Counted from the stretch's first letter, positions 36,054-44,812 are shown. The stretch: DNA of 56,350 nucleotides from Gammaproteobacteria bacterium (GCA_010027845.1 RGUL01000007.1:1-56350), one strand, 5' to 3'. A program made the numbers and translations. The notes: generated by a model not told the origin, from the letters alone.

Positions 36054-36766
36054 CGCGAGGCCTCTGGTCGGCGCTCGAGCAGCAGCGCGACGACCATACC
36101 ACTGATCATTCCGAGCAACAGTCCGAGTTTTAGCGGTAATGAATGGCCTAATATTGCAACAATCGAGGCCACGGCCACACCGGCAAACGTCGGGAAGCGG
36201 ACGCAGAGTGGCGCCAGTAAAGCGACCAGCGCGAGCGTACCGGCTAGCTCGAGCCCCCATGAATCGGGGATCACGGCCGCGGCCACGATGCCGAGAATCG
36301 AGGCGATCTGCCAAATGATCCAGTTGGCGACCGCGCCGCCGAGGTAGTACGAGACCGGGTGCGGATAGTCGGGTTCGTTCTGCCGCAGCGCCGAGAAGCG
36401 CACGAACATGATGTCGCCGACGACGTACCCCAGCCACATCCGACGATGCCAATGCAGGTGCGCGAACCCGGCGCGGACCGCGGCGCTGTAGACGACGAAG
36501 CGCAGGTTCACGACGACCGCGGTGACGAACACCAACCACACCGGCGCCACCGCCGCGATCAAGGGTAGGGCGGCGAGTTGGGCGCTGCCGGCGTAGGCGA
36601 GCAAGCTGAGAACGATCGCGTGACCGGTGTCGAGACCCGCCTTGACCATCGCGACGCCGGTCACGAGACCCCAGGCGAAGATGCCCGGGGTCGCCGGTAG
36701 CAACTCGCGAATGCCGCGGCGGACTGCCTCGGCTGGGGTGGGGTGGGTTGAGTTAGGCGAGCTCAC
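36050..36766 (-). CDS. azlC: AzlC-family branched-chain amino-acid exporter, large subunit
   Basis: The 238-residue permease has the AzlC entry GIRELLPATPGIFAWGLVTGVAM, then LSLLAYAGSAQLAALPLIAA, FVTAVVVNLRFVVYSAAVRAG and a C-terminal string of helices. AGSAQ and NLRF are family hallmarks. GTG at 36766 gives a sensible N-terminus of about 20 residues before the first helix and sits 4 bases after the preceding stop. It is cotranscribed with the GlcG/HbpS-like gene upstream and azlD downstream. Confidence 0.88.
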   Translation of the reverse strand: MSSPNSTHPTPAEAVRRGIRELLPATPGIFAWGLVTGVAMVKAGLDTGHAIVLSLLAYAGSAQLAALPLIAAVAPVWLVFVTAVVVNLRFVVYSAAVRAGFAHLHWHRRMWLGYVVGDIMFVRFSALRQNEPDYPHPVSYYLGGAVANWIIWQIASILGIVAAAVIPDSWGLELAGTLALVALLAPLCVRFPTFAGVAVASIVAILGHSLPLKLGLLLGMISGMVVALLLERRPEASR

Positions 36767-36770
36767 GACT

Positions 36771-37211
36771 TCAAGCGGGCACGTCCAAACCGATGGACTT
36801 GATCGCGGCCGTGACGAACCGTTCGTCGTTCTCGGGTGTCGAGCCGGCCATGGCCGCAGCACCGACGATCGCGCCGCTAGCATCGACGACCACCACGCCA
36901 CCGCCTAGGGGCATGAACTTCCCTTGGGTGAGGCTGACGAAGCTCGGCAGCAATTGCGGCTTGTCGGCGAACACGGCGGCCGTCTTGGCGGACGAGCGAC
37001 CGAAGCCGACGGCGGTCACGCATTTCGCATGCGCGATGTCGACCCCGAAATGCCCCACGCCATCGCCGCGGAGTGCGCAACGAATGTTGCCGCCCGCGTC
37101 GGTGACGACGACCGTGACGGCGGTCACCTGTTCTCGGCGTGCGAGTTCGAGGGCATACCGCGCGAGTTGCAAAGCGTGCTCGAGATCGAGCTTCGGGGGC
37201 GTGTTGGACAT
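36771..37211 (-). CDS. GlcG/HbpS-family protein (Haem_degrading domain)
   Basis: This 146-residue single-domain protein has LDLEHALQLARYALELAR, then VVVTDAGGNIRCALRGDG, FGRSSAKTAAVF and PLGGGVVVVDASGAIVGAAAMAGSTPENDERF, which together define the GlcG/HbpS fold. VVVDASGAIVGAAAMAGSTP is the clearest part. Members bind haem or act as small accessory proteins of catabolic operons, but the exact role is unclear. It lies 31 bases after the Asp/Glu-racemase-like gene and 4 bases before azlC. Confidence 0.85.
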   Translation of the reverse strand: MSNTPPKLDLEHALQLARYALELARREQVTAVTVVVTDAGGNIRCALRGDGVGHFGVDIAHAKCVTAVGFGRSSAKTAAVFADKPQLLPSFVSLTQGKFMPLGGGVVVVDASGAIVGAAAMAGSTPENDERFVTAAIKSIGLDVPA

Positions 37212-37242
37212 GAAATCTCCGGGCGCGCGCCGCCTGGCGCGA

Positions 37243-38004
37243 TTAGGTTGCGACGAACGGCTGTGCGAACAACCGCGGCCCGATCGTTAACGCGTCGTCG
37301 CGACGTAGGTCGATCCCGGCCCGGCCGAGCGCTGCCCAAAAGCCGGCGAGCACGGAACTCACGCCGCAGCGACCGGTGCGAGATTCGTATCGGGCGATCG
37401 CATCGATCGAGGCCATACCGGTGCAGGGGAAATACGCGCCTTGGATGTTCGCCGCGCCGGCGCGTGCCTCGATCTCCAGTGCGAATTGGCAGCCGCGATT
37501 ACCATCGACGCGAGGCACCTCGGTTTTCCACAGCGCGGGATCGGCGTCGTAACCGAAGCCTTCGATCGCGACCACGTTCACCGCGAGCGATTCGATGAAC
37601 TCGCGCACGATGCGATTCGATGCAGCGCCATAGGGCGTCGCGATAACGATTTCTTTGAGCGCGAGTGCGGTCAACGCTTCGCGCGTCGCGCGCGCAGCGG
37701 TGACGACCGGAACGCCGGCGAGCTCGGCGAGCGCCGCATCGTGTGCGACCGTCGCGCAACGCATCGAGGCTGCGGTGCAACCGACGAGCACGATTTCGGC
37801 GCCCCGACTGCGCAACTCTTGCAGCGGTGCCGCGAACTGCGCGAACAGGGCCGAGCAAAAATCGGCGACGCCCGCAGCCGGGTATTCGAACGGTCGAAAA
37901 GTAAATTCGACGTCGCGATCGGCGGCTGCACGCAGGGCCTCGAACTCGCGCTCGTGGATGCTGTTGCCGGCGGGCACGAGTACGCCGATACGGGTCGAAG
38001 TCAT
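37243..38004 (-). CDS. Asp/Glu racemase superfamily enzyme, maleate isomerase-like
   Basis: The 253-residue protein starts TRIGVLVPAGNSIHEREFEAL. It has two candidate catalytic cysteines, in VLVGCTAASM (about residue 75) and YFPCTGMAS (about residue 200), the pair used by racemases and maleate cis-trans isomerases of this fold. The N-terminal PxxN segment is like maleate isomerase and arylmalonate decarboxylase relatives. Upstream in-frame codons to 38466 belong to the opposite-strand feo region and were not used. It is divergent from feoA, with 113 bases between. Confidence 0.8.
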   Translation of the reverse strand: MTSTRIGVLVPAGNSIHEREFEALRAAADRDVEFTFRPFEYPAAGVADFCSALFAQFAAPLQELRSRGAEIVLVGCTAASMRCATVAHDAALAELAGVPVVTAARATREALTALALKEIVIATPYGAASNRIVREFIESLAVNVVAIEGFGYDADPALWKTEVPRVDGNRGCQFALEIEARAGAANIQGAYFPCTGMASIDAIARYESRTGRCGVSSVLAGFWAALGRAGIDLRRDDALTIGPRLFAQPFVAT

Positions 38005-38083
38005 GGCCGAATCGTCGACGCGATCGGACCTCGGCGCGTGGGTCCGACGCCGAATCGCCCGGTCTGCGGTTGCTACAAGCCGG

Positions 38084-38102
38084 CTAAATGATAATAATTC
38101 GC
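38084..38102 (+). promoter_or_regulatory. Fur-box-like site upstream of feoA
   Basis: The 19 bases starting at 38084 match the Fur consensus GATAATGATAATCATTATC at 13 positions, including the unbroken core ATGATAAT. It lies 15 bases before the feoA ATG, where a Fe(II)-Fur dimer would repress feoAB under iron sufficiency. The same gap also holds the upstream region of the divergent racemase-like gene. Confidence 0.65.
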
Positions 38103-38117
38103 AATTAGAAGGATCGT

Positions 38118-38393
38118 ATGGACATGACCGCGGGCGAAGACATGATCGGGACGTTGGCCGCGCTGCGCGTCGGGGAGCGGGCGACCGTGCGCTCGATCGG
38201 CGAGGCCGACGATGCCTTGGGTGCGCGCCGCCTGCTGGAACTCGGCTTCGTACCGGATGCCGAAGTCGAGGTGCTCGCGACGATGTGGCCCGACGACGAT
38301 CCACTCGCCGTGCGCGTGGGAGGCTCGACTTTCGCGTTGCGTCGGCACGAGGCCGCACTAGTGCGCGTTGTGCTGCTCGGTGTGCGATCGTGA
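38118..38393 (+). CDS. feoA: Ferrous iron transport protein A
   Basis: This 91-residue SH3-like protein helps FeoB take up Fe(II). It has LAALRVGERATVRSIGEADDALGARRLLELGF, of which ARRLLELGFVPDAEVEVLA is the family signature, and a closing VRVGGSTFALRRHEAALVRV. The start has AGAAGG 5 bases upstream. The stop overlaps the feoB start (GTGA). It is under the Fur-box-like site. Confidence 0.92.
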   Translation: MDMTAGEDMIGTLAALRVGERATVRSIGEADDALGARRLLELGFVPDAEVEVLATMWPDDDPLAVRVGGSTFALRRHEAALVRVVLLGVRS

Positions 38394-40267
38394 ACGCCTC
38401 CTCCACGTTCGATTTGCGACTCGCGCTCGTGGGCTTGCCGAATTGCGGCAAGACCGCACTCTTCAATCGTCTGACCGGCAGTCGACAAAAAGTCGCGAAT
38501 TACCCGGGTGTCACCGTCGAGCGCAAAGAGGGCTCGTTCGTGATCGCCAACGGTCGTCGTGTGCGCGTGCTCGATTTGCCGGGCACCTACAGCATGAAGC
38601 CCACCACGCTCGACGAAGCGATCACGCGCGACGTCGCGCTCGGACGTCTCGCCAATGAGCCGCGACCCGAACTTTTGGTGCTGGTCGCGGATACCACGCA
38701 TCTTGCTTTGTCGCTGCGGCTCGCGCTCGAAACGAAACGACTCGGTCTGCCGCTGGTGATCGCACTCAATATGAGCGACATCGCACGCAAACGCGGCTTC
38801 GAAATCGATCGTAGTGCGCTCGAGCGCGCCCTAGGTGTGCCGGTCGTCGACACCGTCGCCATTCGACGCGGCGGTGCGAATTCTTTGCTAGGCGCATTGG
38901 TCGATTTCGATGCGCGACGGCCAACGACCGACCGCGTCGTCGAATGGCGCGATCCGACGGCCGAAGAAGTGCAAGAAATGCACGCCGAGGCCGCACGCGT
39001 GCTGCGCGAATGCGGTTATCGCGAGCCGCGCCGTAGCGAGTTCGTGGCACGCGTCGATCGTGTTTTGCTGCACCCGTTATGGGGCATGTTGGTCTTAGGC
39101 GCGATTTTATTTTTGGTGTTCCAGGCTGTGTTTAGTTGGGCGGCGCCGCCGATGGATTGGATCCGCTCCGCGATCGGTGCGCTCGGCGAAGCCGTGCGTA
39201 CGGCGATGCCGTCGGGGCCGTTGCAAAGTTTGTTGGTCGACGGCGTGCTCGCCGGCGCCGGTGCGGTGTTGGTATTTCTACCGCAAATTTTGATCTTGTT
39301 CGCGTTCATCCTCGCGCTCGAAGACAGCGGATATTTACCGCGCGCTGCCTATCTGCTTGATCGTGTCATGGGCAGCGTGGGCCTATCGGGTCGCGCGTTC
39401 ATTCCGCTGTTGTCTTCATTTGCCTGCGCCGTGCCCGGCATCATGGCGACGCGCACAATACCGACGCCGCGCGATCGCATCGCGACCATCATGGTCGCGC
39501 CGTTGATGACCTGTTCGGCGCGTTTGCCGGTGTATGCGTTATTGATCGGTGCCTTCGTCCCAGCACGCGACGTGTTCGGCTTCAATCTGCAGGGCGTCGT
39601 GTTGTTCGCGTTGTATTTCGCCGGCGTCCTCGGCGCGTTAGGCGTCGCGTGGGTGATGAAGCGTATGCAGCGCGGCCTCAAGCATCATCTTCTGATGCTC
39701 GAATTACCCGACTATCAATGGCCCGACCCGACTAATCTTTTGCTCGGACTTTGGGATCGAACTAAAACGTTCATCGGCCGCGTGGGTGGTGTGATTCTGG
39801 CGTTGATGGTCGTGTTGTGGTTTTTGTCCACGTACCCCGCACCACCCCCGGGAGCGACGGGTGTGCCGATCGAATACAGTTTTGCGGGACGTGTCGGCAA
39901 ATCGATCGCGACGCTCTTCGAACCGATCGGTTTCAATTGGCAGATCGTGATCGCGCTGATTCCAGGACTCGCCGCACGCGAAGTCGCGATCGGTGCACTC
40001 GCGACGGTCTATGCGTTGTCGGCGAGCGACGCGGCCGGTGGTGAAGCGCTCGCCACCGCAATCGCCACCCAATGGAGTTTGCCGACGGCACTCGCTTTGC
40101 TCGCGTGGTACGTGTTCGCGCCGCAATGCCTGTCGACCTTGGCGGTCGTCAAGCGGGAAACCAACGGTTGGCGGCATCCACTCATCATGGCCGGCTATTT
40201 ATTCGCATTAGCGTACGTCGCTGCGTTCATCACTTATCGAATCGCCGTGGTACTCGTCGGCCTCTGA
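38390..40267 (+). CDS. feoB: Ferrous iron transporter FeoB
   Basis: This is the Fe(II) permease with an N-terminal GTPase. The G1 loop GLPNCGKTALFN, NYPGVTVERK (G2), DLPGTYSM (G3) and NMSD (G4) are in order in the first 140 residues. Hydrophobic Gate motifs follow, with SFACAVPGIMATRTIP and APLMTCSARLPVYALLIG. Length is 625 residues, shorter than E. coli's 773, matching the compact FeoB form. GTG at 38390 overlaps the feoA stop; the frame is open upstream but lies inside feoA. Confidence 0.95.
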   Translation: MNASSTFDLRLALVGLPNCGKTALFNRLTGSRQKVANYPGVTVERKEGSFVIANGRRVRVLDLPGTYSMKPTTLDEAITRDVALGRLANEPRPELLVLVADTTHLALSLRLALETKRLGLPLVIALNMSDIARKRGFEIDRSALERALGVPVVDTVAIRRGGANSLLGALVDFDARRPTTDRVVEWRDPTAEEVQEMHAEAARVLRECGYREPRRSEFVARVDRVLLHPLWGMLVLGAILFLVFQAVFSWAAPPMDWIRSAIGALGEAVRTAMPSGPLQSLLVDGVLAGAGAVLVFLPQILILFAFILALEDSGYLPRAAYLLDRVMGSVGLSGRAFIPLLSSFACAVPGIMATRTIPTPRDRIATIMVAPLMTCSARLPVYALLIGAFVPARDVFGFNLQGVVLFALYFAGVLGALGVAWVMKRMQRGLKHHLLMLELPDYQWPDPTNLLLGLWDRTKTFIGRVGGVILALMVVLWFLSTYPAPPPGATGVPIEYSFAGRVGKSIATLFEPIGFNWQIVIALIPGLAAREVAIGALATVYALSASDAAGGEALATAIATQWSLPTALALLAWYVFAPQCLSTLAVVKRETNGWRHPLIMAGYLFALAYVAAFITYRIAVVLVGL

Positions 40268-40285
40268 GTTCATGATTCACGCATC

Positions 40286-41434
40286 ATGACGCCGACGCTC
40301 CAAGAACTGTTGATCGTGCCGATCGTGGCGCTCGCCACGTGTTACGCAATTTGGGCGCTGGCGTCGCGCGCCTGGCGTCGTCGTGCATTGCACGCGGTCG
40401 CCGAGCGCTTGCCGCAGCAGGGCGTGCTCGCGGGATTACGCTTCCGACTCGCAGCGCGCGCCGCGGCGCTCGACGACTCCGGCTGCGGCACTTGCAATAA
40501 GACGGCGAAGCCGCCGTTGCTTTTGCTGGCTTACATGCAACTGGCAGGCTCACTACTCACAGGCACACGACTCGAGGCGGCAACGGACCCGAAGCTCTAC
40601 ACCGACGACACCGGTGTGAGTGTCACGCTGGCCGCACCGGCCGCACGCATCGTGAGTTTGGCGCCGGGTGCGACCGAGTTGTTGTTTGCGGCTGGCGCGG
40701 GTTCGAAGATCGTCGCCACCGTGCAAGCAGCCGACGAGCCCGCTGCGGCGAAAAAGATTTTGCGTATCGGCGACGCGAACAAGCTCGACTATCCGCGACT
40801 GCGCGCGGCGAAACCCGATGTGGTGGTGGTGTGGCGCGATCTCACCAATCCGCTCGTGCTCGAGAGTCTCACCAAATTAAAGTTACCGGTGTACACCGTG
40901 AGCATCAGCGAGTTCGGCGATTTCGCTGCGACCGTGCGCCGCTTGGGCACGCTTGCAGGGACGTCTAAAGTCGCAGAGGCTGCTGCGGATCGCCTAGCGC
41001 ACCGTGCGACGGAACTGCAAAAGCGTAAATTCAAAGGTACACCGGTGCGGGTGTTTTATATGGTCTGGGACTCGCCGCTCTATACGATCGGCGGTCGCCA
41101 CTTGATCTCGGAGGCGCTTGCGCATTGCGGCGCCCGCAATATCTTCGACGACATCGACTTTCCGTCGCCGATCGTCGAATTCAAAACCGTCGTCAGTCGT
41201 GATCCGGAGCTGATTTTGATGTCCACGACGCCGATCACTGCCCGCGATTGGCGCGAACGTTGGACGCCCTTCACGACCATCCGCGCCGTGCAAACCAAGC
41301 AAGTGATCACCTTCGAAGACACGCGACTCGATCGCATGGGGCCGACGGCGTTCGACGCGCTGCCCGGTTTATGCGAGAAGGTCGCCGCAGCGCGCGACGC
41401 GCAGAGCACTCAGTCGCGAAAATTCTCGAACTGA
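40286..41434 (+). CDS. Fusion of a FeoB-associated Cys-containing membrane segment with a BtuF-like periplasmic receptor
   Basis: The 382-residue frame has two parts. Residues 1-75 look like the small FeoB-linked membrane proteins of proteobacteria (DUF6587-like): a membrane helix (LIVPIVALATCYAIWAL), an Arg-rich stretch and SGCGTCNK at about 65-72. A second hydrophobic segment (PLLLLAYMQLAGSLLTG, about 77-93) leads into a helical-backbone metal receptor domain: ARIVSLAPGATELLFAAGAG, RIGDANKLDYPRLRAAKPDVVVVW. The charge pattern predicts N-out, Arg-rich loop in, receptor in the periplasm. It lies 18 bases after feoB; no btuCD genes are near. An internal TTG start for a separate BtuF-like protein cannot be excluded. 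Confidence 0.8.
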   Translation: MTPTLQELLIVPIVALATCYAIWALASRAWRRRALHAVAERLPQQGVLAGLRFRLAARAAALDDSGCGTCNKTAKPPLLLLAYMQLAGSLLTGTRLEAATDPKLYTDDTGVSVTLAAPAARIVSLAPGATELLFAAGAGSKIVATVQAADEPAAAKKILRIGDANKLDYPRLRAAKPDVVVVWRDLTNPLVLESLTKLKLPVYTVSISEFGDFAATVRRLGTLAGTSKVAEAAADRLAHRATELQKRKFKGTPVRVFYMVWDSPLYTIGGRHLISEALAHCGARNIFDDIDFPSPIVEFKTVVSRDPELILMSTTPITARDWRERWTPFTTIRAVQTKQVITFEDTRLDRMGPTAFDALPGLCEKVAAARDAQSTQSRKFSN

Positions 41435-41898
41435 AGACTCCGATCGAAAGTTTCTTTGCGCAGTAACGCGATGGCGCTTTGCAGGTCGTCGCGTTGTTTA
41501 CCAGTGATGCGCACTTTGTCGCCGTGGATGCCGGCTTGCACCTTCAGCTTCGACTCTTTGATCAGTTTGATGATTTTACGGCCGCAGTCGGCGTCGATTC
41601 CGTGACGTAGTACGACGTCCTGCTTCGCTTCGGCGAGATTCGTGTTCGCTTCTTTGATTTCGAGACAGGCGACGTCGATGCCGCGCTTGGCGAGTCGGAT
41701 CTTGAGAATTTCGAGCATCTGCTTGAGCTGGAATTCAACTTCTGCCTTGACGACGATCGTGAATTCTTTGGCTTTCAACTCGAAGGTCGCGCCGGTGTCT
41801 TTGAAATCGAAGCGCTGCTGCAGCTCGCGATTGGCTTGATCGACCGCGTTGGTCAATTCGTGCGCATCAATGTCCGAGACGACGTCGAAAGACGGCAT
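41410..41898 (-). CDS. yajQ: YajQ family cyclic-di-GMP/nucleotide-binding protein
   Basis: The 162-residue protein matches YajQ throughout: MPSFDVVSDIDAHELTNAVDQ, RFDFKDTGATFEL, KAEVEFQLKQMLEILK, VQAGIHGDKVRITGKQRDDLQ and the ending LQFENFRD. Family members bind nucleotides or nucleic acids, and one is a cyclic-di-GMP effector. It converges on the BtuF fusion and their ends overlap by 25 bases. Confidence 0.96.
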   Translation of the reverse strand: MPSFDVVSDIDAHELTNAVDQANRELQQRFDFKDTGATFELKAKEFTIVVKAEVEFQLKQMLEILKIRLAKRGIDVACLEIKEANTNLAEAKQDVVLRHGIDADCGRKIIKLIKESKLKVQAGIHGDKVRITGKQRDDLQSAIALLRKETFDRSLQFENFRD

Positions 41899-41902
41899 TG
41901 CA

Positions 41903-43174
41903 TCAGCCCCGCGGTGTCGGCGGAATCGGTTCCGCCAGTAAATCGTCGGTGAGTTTGTCGAAATCGGCGACTAGCCGATCGTAATGCTGGCCAGTGGCAG
42001 GGCCCGAAAAGCCCGTATGAATCTTGCGCACGCGGCCGTTGCGATCGACGAAAATCGTCGTCGGGAACGCATACACGCCGTTTAGTTGCGGTAGTTTCGA
42101 TGCTGCGTCGTCCTTGTCGGAAATGCCTGCGACGAGCGTGGTGTATTCCACGCGGTGCCGATCGCGGAAACGGTAGACGGCCTCGCGCGCTCGTTCGAAA
42201 TCGCCGAACTGCTCGAACATCAAAGAAATCACTTCCAGACCGCGAGCACGCTTGCGCCGGTGCATTTCGGCGAGCAGAGCGGCCTCGTCGTGACAGTTCG
42301 GGCACCAGCTACCGGCCAGCGTGACGATCACGACTTTGCCGCGGAAAAACGGATCGCGGATTGAGATCTGGTGGCCCGCGACGTCCGGAAAGCTGAAATC
42401 GAGCGGCTTCGCATTCGCCACCAGTTTGGTGGTCGATTCGGCATCGCCGAGTGTCGCCGAGTCGTCGCGCCGTGCCTCGAAAGTTTCGAGACTCGCGAGC
42501 CCCGACCAAAAACGACCGCGTAACACGCCATCGTCGCCCAGCGTCGCGCGATAAAGGAAGGCGTGACCGCCGTCGAATTTCGACAGCGACAATTCGCGAC
42601 CGCGTAATTCGCCGGCGAGGAAGCGGTGATCACCGGTGGGCGTGAGGAAGGTGCCGGTGACGATCGCGCCGTTTTGCGTGAATTCGCCGACTGCGATCGA
42701 CGACTCGCCTTCGTCGACGAACGTCGTCGCCCAGCGGCCGGCGACGTTGGCGATCGGTGCGGGCGGCTCTTTGGTGAAGCGATGCGTTTCGCCGTAGCGT
42801 GCAGCGAACGGGATTTCTTGCTGCTTACCGCCACTTTTGATCATGGTCAGCGTACCGCGCAACGTGTCGTCTTCGAGCGTCGCGTCGATGCGATTTTCGA
42901 AACCGTCTAGCCGCAGCGTCAGGCGTTTGCCGTCGCGCGTGATGTCGGTGACCTTGGCGCGATCCGGTCCGTTATCTAGGAAGGCGACGATCTTGCCGCT
43001 CTCGGTCGCGAATTCGAGCCCGAACGGTAACTCGCCGCCCGGCAGTTGCAGCGTCGCACGCCACAGCCCCGGGCGCGGCGCCCCGTCGAGGGTGGCGCGC
43101 GGCGCGCAGGCGACGAGGGCTCCGAGGCAAATTGCGAGCGAGACGATTCCGAGGCCGGTGCGACAGCGTTTCAT
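41903..43174 (-). CDS. TlpA-like thiol-disulfide lipoprotein
   Basis: The 423-residue product begins with a lipoprotein signal ending in LVAC (about residue 22). Residues about 35-240 form a beta-rich N-terminal domain of unknown role. The C-terminal half (from about residue 255) is a thioredoxin/AhpC-TSA fold with the redox site GSWCPNCHDEAALL, then AFPTTIFVDRNGRVRKIHTG with the cis-proline. It would reduce or transfer disulfides in the envelope, as TlpA/ResA-type proteins do. yajQ begins 4 bases after its stop on the same strand, so the two are probably cotranscribed. Confidence 0.88.
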   Translation of the reverse strand: MKRCRTGLGIVSLAICLGALVACAPRATLDGAPRPGLWRATLQLPGGELPFGLEFATESGKIVAFLDNGPDRAKVTDITRDGKRLTLRLDGFENRIDATLEDDTLRGTLTMIKSGGKQQEIPFAARYGETHRFTKEPPAPIANVAGRWATTFVDEGESSIAVGEFTQNGAIVTGTFLTPTGDHRFLAGELRGRELSLSKFDGGHAFLYRATLGDDGVLRGRFWSGLASLETFEARRDDSATLGDAESTTKLVANAKPLDFSFPDVAGHQISIRDPFFRGKVVIVTLAGSWCPNCHDEAALLAEMHRRKRARGLEVISLMFEQFGDFERAREAVYRFRDRHRVEYTTLVAGISDKDDAASKLPQLNGVYAFPTTIFVDRNGRVRKIHTGFSGPATGQHYDRLVADFDKLTDDLLAEPIPPTPRG

Positions 43175-43200
43175 GAGCGAATTCTAGCCTGCCGACTGCC

Positions 43201-43230
43201 TTGACGATGTTCGGCGACGACGGCGATACT
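43201..43230 (+). promoter_or_regulatory. Probable trp operon promoter
   Basis: TTGACG at 43201-43206 (5 of 6 to the -35 consensus) is followed after 18 bases by GATACT at 43225-43230 (4 of 6 to the -10). The predicted RNA start falls at or next to the leader-peptide ATG at 43237. No TrpR-type operator was recognised in this stretch. Confidence 0.6.
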
Positions 43231-43236
43231 GCGCCA

Positions 43237-43287
43237 ATGTTGCTGCCGGACCGTATCCCAGCCGACCGTTGGTGGCGCCACCCCTGA
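43237..43287 (+). CDS. trpL: trp operon leader peptide
   Basis: A 16-codon frame encodes MLLPDRIPADRWWRHP, with two adjacent Trp codons at 43270-43275 and a stop at 43285. Ribosome stalling on these codons when charged tRNA-Trp is scarce would decide how the following RNA folds. No Shine-Dalgarno is present. The promoter position suggests the RNA begins at the ATG, as described for rhizobial trpL. Position, tandem Trp and the terminator before trpE make the assignment strong despite the short length. Confidence 0.85.
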   Translation: MLLPDRIPADRWWRHP

Positions 43288-43386
43288 ATAGGAGTGGGCG
43301 CGGGCATACCGTTCCGATCGAAACACCTCGACAGCCGTTTCAATCACCCGAACCCATCTCCGGAACCCGTCCGGGATGGGTTTTTT
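43271..43386 (+). ncRNA. trp attenuator RNA (alternative hairpins)
   Basis: The pieces of a classical attenuator are readable. Segment 1 around the Trp codons contains CGCCAC (43276-43281), able to pair with GTGGGCG at 43294-43300. GGAGTGGG at 43291-43298 can instead pair with CCCATCTCC at 43353-43361 (one bulge) as antiterminator. If that does not form, CCCATC plus CCGG pair downstream as the terminator. When Trp-tRNA is low, stalling at segment 1 frees segment 2 and trpE is read. The pairings were drawn by eye; energies were not computed. Confidence 0.8.
43353..43386 (+). terminator. Rho-independent attenuator terminator before trpE
   Basis: CCCATC-T-CCGG pairs with CCGG-GATGGG across the loop AACCCGT, and six T follow at 43381-43386. 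It is the 3:4 hairpin of the trp attenuator. It lies 38 bases upstream of the trpE start. Confidence 0.85.
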
Positions 43387-43424
43387 GTTGCCCGGCCACC
43401 GCATGAGACGATGACGATTGACGC

Positions 43425-44812
43425 ATGAAACCACCGTTCGACATTTCGGGAGACCTCGACACACCGGTGTCGGCATTCATGAAGTTGCAGCCGTTCCGGC
43501 CGAGCTTTTTGCTCGAGAGTGTGGAAGGCGGCGAACGCTTAGGGCGGTACTCCTTCATCGGCTTCGGTGATGCGCTCGAAGTGCGACTGGACCAGCAGGC
43601 GCTGTGGCGTGCGGGGGAACGTTTGCCGCTGCCGCAAGACCAAGCCGCCTTGCTCGCGACCTTGCGCGACAGTCTCGCGCGCGCGCCGCGACCGACGGCG
43701 CCCGGCGCCGAACGGGCGTTTCCGCTCGCCGGTGGACTCGTCGGTTATTCGGCATACGACATCGTCCGCTATTTCGAGCGTCTGCCGCAGCGCGTGCGCG
43801 ATACGAATCCGGTGCCCGACCTGCATTACATCGCGCCACGCTCGTTGTTGGTGTTCGATCATCTGACCCGCGGCATCGCGCTGCTGCACGCCGGAACGGA
43901 ATCGGAACGACTCTCTTTACGTCGCGAGGTGGTGGCGGCGTTGCGTGGCGCATTACCTACCCCGCGTCGTAACGGTGGCTTCACGCCGCCGGTCGCGTCG
44001 ATGTCCGAACAACAGTTTCTGGCCGGCGTCGCGCGCACCAAAGATTACATCGCCGCGGGCGACGTCTATCAACTCGTCTTGTCGGTGCGCTTTGCGGGCC
44101 GACACGATCTCGATCCGTTCGAAGCGTATCGCGCACTGCGACTCATCAATCCCTCACCCTACATGTATTACTGCGCGCTCGGTGACGTGACGGTGGTCGG
44201 TTCATCGCCCGAGGCGCTGGTGAAACTCTCCGCCGGCCAAGCGCAATTAAGGCCGATCGCCGGCACCCGACCGCGCGCCGCCGACGAAACCGAAGATCGA
44301 CGTCGCGAGGCCGAACTGCTCGCCGACCCCAAAGAAAACGCCGAGCACGTGATGTTGGTGGACCTCGCACGCAACGATCTCGGCCGAGTCGCGCAAGCAG
44401 GCACCGTCGGCGTACACCCCTATCGCTCGATCGAACGCTACAGCCACGTGATGCACATCGTGAGCGGCGTGAACGGACGCCTCGCTCCGGGCCGCGATGC
44501 CTTCGATTTATTTGCAGCTGCTTTTCCGGCGGGCACTTTGGTCGGTGCGCCAAAAGTTAGAGCGATGGAGATCATCGACGAGCTAGAGCCCGTGCGACGC
44601 GGTCTTTACGGCGGCACGGTCGGATATTTCGGTGCGACCGGCGACATGGATCAGGCGATCACGATTCGTACGCTCGTGTTCCGTGGCGACGAATACAGCT
44701 ATCAAGCCGGTGCCGGCATCGTCGCTGACAGCGTGCCGCAACTCGAATACGAGGAAGTGCTCGCCAAGAGCGGTTCGGCGCGGCGCGCGCTAGAGATCAC
44801 CGGGGAGGGCGC

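Noticed and set aside
37655-38389. Upstream open frame in front of FeoB as an extra domain
   Set aside because: It runs antisense to the racemase-like gene and through feoA; the GTPase domain starts at 38390 and the GTGA overlap is typical.
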